This document shows positions 59,761 through 64,000 of a stretch of 64,000 nt of DNA, one piece after another. The notes under the pieces were generated by a model. It was given only the letters and a program-made list of their open reading frames with translations. It made no database searches and was not told where the DNA came from. The DNA lies in contig NC_133292.1 in assembly GCF_005239225.2 (NCBI RefSeq), forward strand, positions 6,792,985 through 6,856,984, written 5' to 3'. The position numbers and the translations under genes are program-made. Source of the DNA: Populus alba. Lineage: Eukaryota; Streptophyta; Magnoliopsida; Malpighiales; Salicaceae. Position 1 is the stretch's first letter. Each line of letters starts with the position of its first letter.

Positions 59761-60594
59761 AAAATAACTTCAGTTTCTTGCATCAACAAGTCACGGTTTC
59801 AAACATTCTAGCTGTGTATTTATTTGTGTTTTCATATTACTATTAAAATCTAGTCCATGTTCACAAGGACCTTGATATTATTTTGCTATATTTTTTATTT
59901 ATTGATAATCATATATTTATGTAATTTAACACTATGAAATACATGTATTTTTAGTTATTTTATTATCAAAAATAATTTAACAAAACATCTTTTAATTTTT
60001 TTTTATTCAACGCAATTTCAACTATAATTTTAACTAAATATATATTTTAATTTAACTGGTAGTAACTAAAAGTATTTTTTTTTATATCTATTTTTTTTTC
60101 AAACCACAATCATAAAATTTATTGTAATATCAAATACATGCTCGTAAAAAAGATAATAATATTAGTTTTGATTAAATTGAAAAACATGTAAAAATATAGT
60201 TTGACTAAAAAAATTCAAGACTATAAAAATTAACTATGCTTATACTAATAATAATAAAAAAATTGTAAAATACTAAATTGTTTCCATTCAATTTGCAAAT
60301 AACATTTGGATTCCTGAAAAATATTATTTTATCTTACTAGCAAGATAAAAAATTTTGTGTAAAATATATAGCGAATTACACCGTGAAAGTTTACAATGAA
60401 TTACCTCACAATATATAGCGAAACAATGATCTCTTTTGGAGTTTTTAATTATACTCAAATTCATTTTAACTCATTTTTCGTGTTTTATTTTTAATCAATC
60501 GGAAATTACCCAACTGGCTCTTTTTTGTCTAATTTTTAAAATGAAAATGCTAGTTTCTCTTAAAAAAATTTGTGTTTTTGTGCATAAAATAAAG
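59761..60594. other. AT-rich intergenic DNA
   Basis: No gene or repeat boundary recognised. Confidence 0.4.
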
Positions 60595-60725
60595 GAATTG
60601 GAAATGGATTAAGGGACTCGATTAAAAAAAGTACGGTACCCGTGGACCTAACTTGGAAATATTTCTGTGTTGGTAAACGAGAATTGGTGGATGGCTCGCT
60701 GCTGAGATAACGTCGAAAATGTTGT
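60595..60725 (+). repeat. Duplicate of the RPS15A upstream region
   Basis: This stretch aligns with 54857-54990 in the same orientation over about 130 bp. The similarity stops before the RPS15A leader sequence, so only the upstream region, not the transcribed part, is visibly duplicated. Confidence 0.75.
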
Positions 60726-61300
60726 TTGGTCTGGCAATTTCACTTGCGCCGGATGGATGCCGACCCCGCTTGAATGGACAGTAAAGTTTATGGATATTTC
60801 GTGTTTGGTTCAGTTAATTGTGTAGTTTGGTATTTTAGTATTTTTTTTATGATTATAATTTTTTTTATTTAAAAATATATAAAAATAATACTTTTTTATA
60901 TTTTTTACCAGCATATCAAAATTAAAAAATTAAAAAATTAATTTTAAACAAAAAATTTAAATTTTTAGCTAATAATATTTTGACCATAATTCCAAATATG
61001 CAAAATCTTTTAAAAAATTACAAGTTATAGTTTTTTTCCTAAATAAAAATGTAATTAAGAGGTTTTAGCAGAATCATATAAAATTATAATATATATTAAT
61101 TAATTAAAATTAAATATGTCACAGGGTAAAATGCATGCAGCACATAAACAAATTTAGCCTAAAATTTGAAGGTAAGAAGTTGGGTATGGATACTACATTA
61201 TCTTATCCAAAACATTACTCAAAAGTCAATAATGACCTTAAAGTTTAACAAAATCACATTTATACCAAGTATATATATTTTGAAAAATCAATAACGAACC
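60726..61300. other. AT-rich spacer with a MITE-like segment
   Basis: 60826-61000 has the gtttggtatttta start and A/T blocks of the MITE-like family seen at 10.1 kb, though its right end is unclear. No gene is supported. Confidence 0.35.
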
Positions 61301-61561
61301 CAGGGTTTCTCCTCTTTCAACCGCCGAACACTTTCCAGCAGACAACACACGAAAACAGAAGGGTTTGAGTCCAATCCCCATTGTCTTCTTTATCTCCGGA
61401 TTTTCTCTAAAAAAAAGTGAGTTTCTCTTCTTATCTCAATAATCACTCATCCTGCAAATATTTAGTATTTTTATCTCAATAAACATTTATCTCATATTTA
61501 TCTCTCTCTACGCCCCTCCGATCTGTATCTCCAGTAACCGTTAGAGAGAGAGCCTCTTCAG
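61301..61561 (+). promoter_or_regulatory. Candidate leader exon of a plus-strand gene continuing beyond the window
   Basis: GC-richer, CT-rich text (gggtttctcctctttcaacc and several tctctctc/gagagaga runs) ends at cttcag/gtacatct (61561/61562), a good donor. The following sequence (ttttttcattaagtttagg) reads like a plant first intron. No coding exon is found before the window ends, so the gene cannot be named. Confidence 0.35.
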
Positions 61562-62079
61562 GTACATCTCTTTCTGTCAAACTTTACGTATTTTTTTCAT
61601 TAAGTTTAGGCTTATGCTTAATGATTCCTTTTTGGTTTCTGAGAAAACTGAGAAACAGAAAGAAAGTTTTGATTTTTTTACGGTGAAAATGGAATTGAAG
61701 CTATCGATCTTGCGACTTACATCAGTTATTCTTTTTTTTTACATCAGTTATTCAACAGTTCAGAATGGCTGTTGAATCGGGATCAGCATAGCATTTTCTA
61801 TCTTTATCTGTAAATTTAGTAACTGAAATAGAGTGTAATTGTTGATTTTGATAAAAAAAAAAAAAAAGGTCTCTCTGTCGATTTTTATGTAAATTTTATC
61901 AGCCTGTTAAATGATTATTTTCTTTCTTTGCTAAACAAATCAGTTTCGACAGTTTTAGGTTTATGAATACTGTGAAATGTGGATAACTTTTTGATGCTTT
62001 GTTAAATTGGAGATTTCTTTATCACAGGGAAATAAGGAATGCTTGATAGCTTTTATATTCCAGAATTGAGCAACACATG
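61562..62079. other. Probable first-intron sequence or spacer
   Basis: T-rich, no ORF, no recognised element. It is intronic if the 61301-61561 leader is real. Confidence 0.3.
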
Positions 62080-64000
62080 TGTGAAATCCCGGTACATTAT
62101 AAATACGATGACTGATGACCGTGGAACAAGATTGTAAAGTCCCGATAAATCAAATAAGATGACTGGAAAATGGTGAAAATTTGATAAGAAAGATTTAATA
62201 AAGAGGTATTAAATAAAATATTAGGATACATTGAATGAATAATTATGGATGATAAAAATGATTCTGGAAGTTAGCCTGAAGATGTTGGAAAGGCCTAGGG
62301 TAATTAAAGGGGAGGTATAAATACAATAAGACAAAAATCAACTCATTTCTTCTCTAAGAGGTGCCGGCCAGAACAGCCCGCGCCCTCTGTTCTTCTTCAC
62401 CAAATCCATCGCATGTCCTTGCAAAACAAAATGGTTGTGAGATTGTAAATTTGTGAGGAAGGAAGCTACACTAGAAACCATTGAGAAAGAGAAAGAGGGA
62501 TAGATAGAGAAGAGTAAGGAAGAAAAAAAAAATCAAGTGAGCTTGAAGAAGAAGGAGAGGAGGAAGAAGTTGTCTAGGAAGCCACAACTTAGGCTCAAAT
62601 TCGTTTGGTAAGATGATTTTCATTGTTTAAATTGTGTTCTTGGTAACATTTGATGGAGATGACGAAAAACGCCAAATGTTATAACCATAGGGTTTGCATG
62701 CATGTTGAAAATAGAGGTGTAATCAAAACTAAAGAAACTAAAGAAGAAAATTGAAAGAAACCAAGTGGAAATTCCTAACCTAAGAACCGGCCAGCCTTGA
62801 ACAAAAAAGGGAGTGATAGATATGATTTGAAAGGGGAAATGCTAAATGTTTAACAAGCCTTGTGTAGGGTAAGTTGTGATTAAAAATGGAACTTTGGATA
62901 AATGGAAGGATTGTGTGTTCTTGTATACATGAAAGGGTGTTCATGGCGCAAGACTAGGAAGGAACTTGTTGTAAACACATCTTTAAAGCATATAACTAAT
63001 ATTTAGAATGAAAATATGGGAATGATGTAAAAAGATGAAGTAATTGGAATAAAAGAACTTGGATGAATGGGCATATTGGTGTTGGCCAGATTTGGGAACA
63101 AAAAGGAGGGATGGAAATATAGTTAAAAATTATAATGTGAAGTGTTAACAAGTGGGTGAATGGTGGTATAGTGATGTAAGTACAATTATTGCCATTGATC
63201 CTTAATTAGAAGCATCAATACATTGCTAAAATGGATGGTAGAATGGAGAGTAAGTGTATGAACAAGTGTTAATGAATTAGAGGAATTAGTGTGAAATTTT
63301 TACATGTACCTGTGAAATTGAGGACATCCAAAGAAAAACAAATGGGGCCATTCAGCCAAGTTCATAAGATTAGGGGGGGGAGAAGAATATAAAATTGTTG
63401 TAATGGAATTAACAAGGATGAAAAGATAAGTTTTGGAAAATGAGGATTTTGAAGTAAATGGGTTAAGTTAGCATGAGAAGGGGATAAACTAGAAGAAATT
63501 ATGTTAAACACTGAAAAAAACCAAGAGAAAACACCTAACATTAGGGATGGACAGATTTGGTTAATTGGAGGATTGTGCTTAAAGGTGCTATAGGGAATAT
63601 GGAATGAAAATACTTGGTTGATTGTCAAATCCATAGATTGAGAAGCTGGACAGTTTTGTCACCTGACTTCCCAATGAGATTAGAACTTGAAAATGATAGA
63701 ATCAGAAATAAGTTTCTCGGAAGTTGTAGCTAGGGATGTTAGTTTTCAAACAAATCTGACCTTACTTATTTTGGAGTTATAAAACTCTAGATATGGATTA
63801 AAAACTGAAGCAAAGTCAAACTGAATCTTGCTGGACAGATTTGTATAAAGTGCGACAATGGGTAATTTTGAGTATGTTAATGGCAGAACTGGGTTTTCGT
63901 CCCTTCAGTTAAGTTGTAGTTTCATATTTTAGCTTTCAAAAAAGTCAAGCCACGCCCAAACCCGAGGTCTATAATGTTAGTTATGAATAAAATATTGAAC
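62080..64000 (+). mobile_element. Start of a long Ty3/gypsy-like LTR, open at the window edge
   Basis: The block begins tgtgaaatcccggtac. It carries a TATA box tataaatac near 62317, and a GC-rich stretch gccggccagaacagcccg near 62363 that would lie just after a transcription start. Then comes about 1.6 kb of non-coding text ending in phrases such as cccaaacccgaggtc (63955-63969), a type I associate with long plant gypsy LTRs. No primer site, partner LTR or protein domain lies within the window, so the class is inference from LTR style. Confidence 0.45.

Noticed and set aside
1..64000. CRISPR arrays, bacterial operons, rRNA or tRNA genes
   Set aside because: None were seen; introns, LTR elements, LINE, SINE and PPR relics show this is plant nuclear DNA, and the direct repeats present are tandem duplications or transposon ends.

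Overview
This is a stretch of nuclear DNA from a flowering plant. The protein genes are typical of eudicots, and the mix of decayed transposons resembles what I know of Populus or another Salicaceae tree. That species guess is inference; no marker in the window fixes it. Most of the window is AT-rich intergenic DNA with long T/A runs and microsatellites. It contains only four well-supported protein-coding genes, so it is gene-poor and repeat-rich.

Left part (1-4.9 kb): a two-exon SHI/STY-family zinc-finger transcription factor on the minus strand, closely resembling LATERAL ROOT PRIMORDIUM 1. Its long CT-rich leader and promoter carry a CAG repeat and GA tracts. From 4.9 to 33.8 kb no gene is well supported. 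The sequence there is decayed repeats: a 60-bp tandem duplication, an array of roughly 290-bp repeats, short terminal-inverted-repeat elements, a TRIM-like relic, and a Ty1/copia retrotransposon with both LTRs (17.0-20.7 kb).

Middle part (33.8-48.2 kb): NRPB11, the RNA polymerase II subunit 11 gene, on the minus strand. It has five coding exons and a 2.1-kb last intron. To its right lie two out-of-order relics of a receptor-like protein gene (38.8-40.1 kb), then a DUF4228/PADRE protein gene on the minus strand (41.4-42.1 kb). An L1-type LINE with target-site duplications sits head-to-head with that gene (42.97-48.15 kb). The LINE is 5'-truncated and its second ORF is broken by five small frameshifts, four of them at T runs.

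Right part (48.2-64 kb): a long AT-rich spacer with a (TA)27 microsatellite, then a decayed PPR gene on the minus strand (53.1-54.9 kb). A short, probably bidirectional promoter region separates it from a plus-strand RPS15A gene of the divergent type II form, which has been assigned to the mitochondrial ribosome (55.0-56.6 kb). A copy of that promoter region lies 5.7 kb further right. Between the two copies are a 1.2-kb non-autonomous hAT element with a perfect 8-bp target-site duplication and an Au-type SINE. The window ends in what looks like the leader of another plus-strand gene, followed by the start of a long Ty3/gypsy-like LTR that runs off the edge.

The genes do not form a pathway: a developmental transcription factor, a core polymerase subunit, a stress-associated PADRE protein and an organellar ribosomal protein are independent units. 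I found no evidence of a new multi-gene system. The most informative observations are about transposon structure and gene decay.
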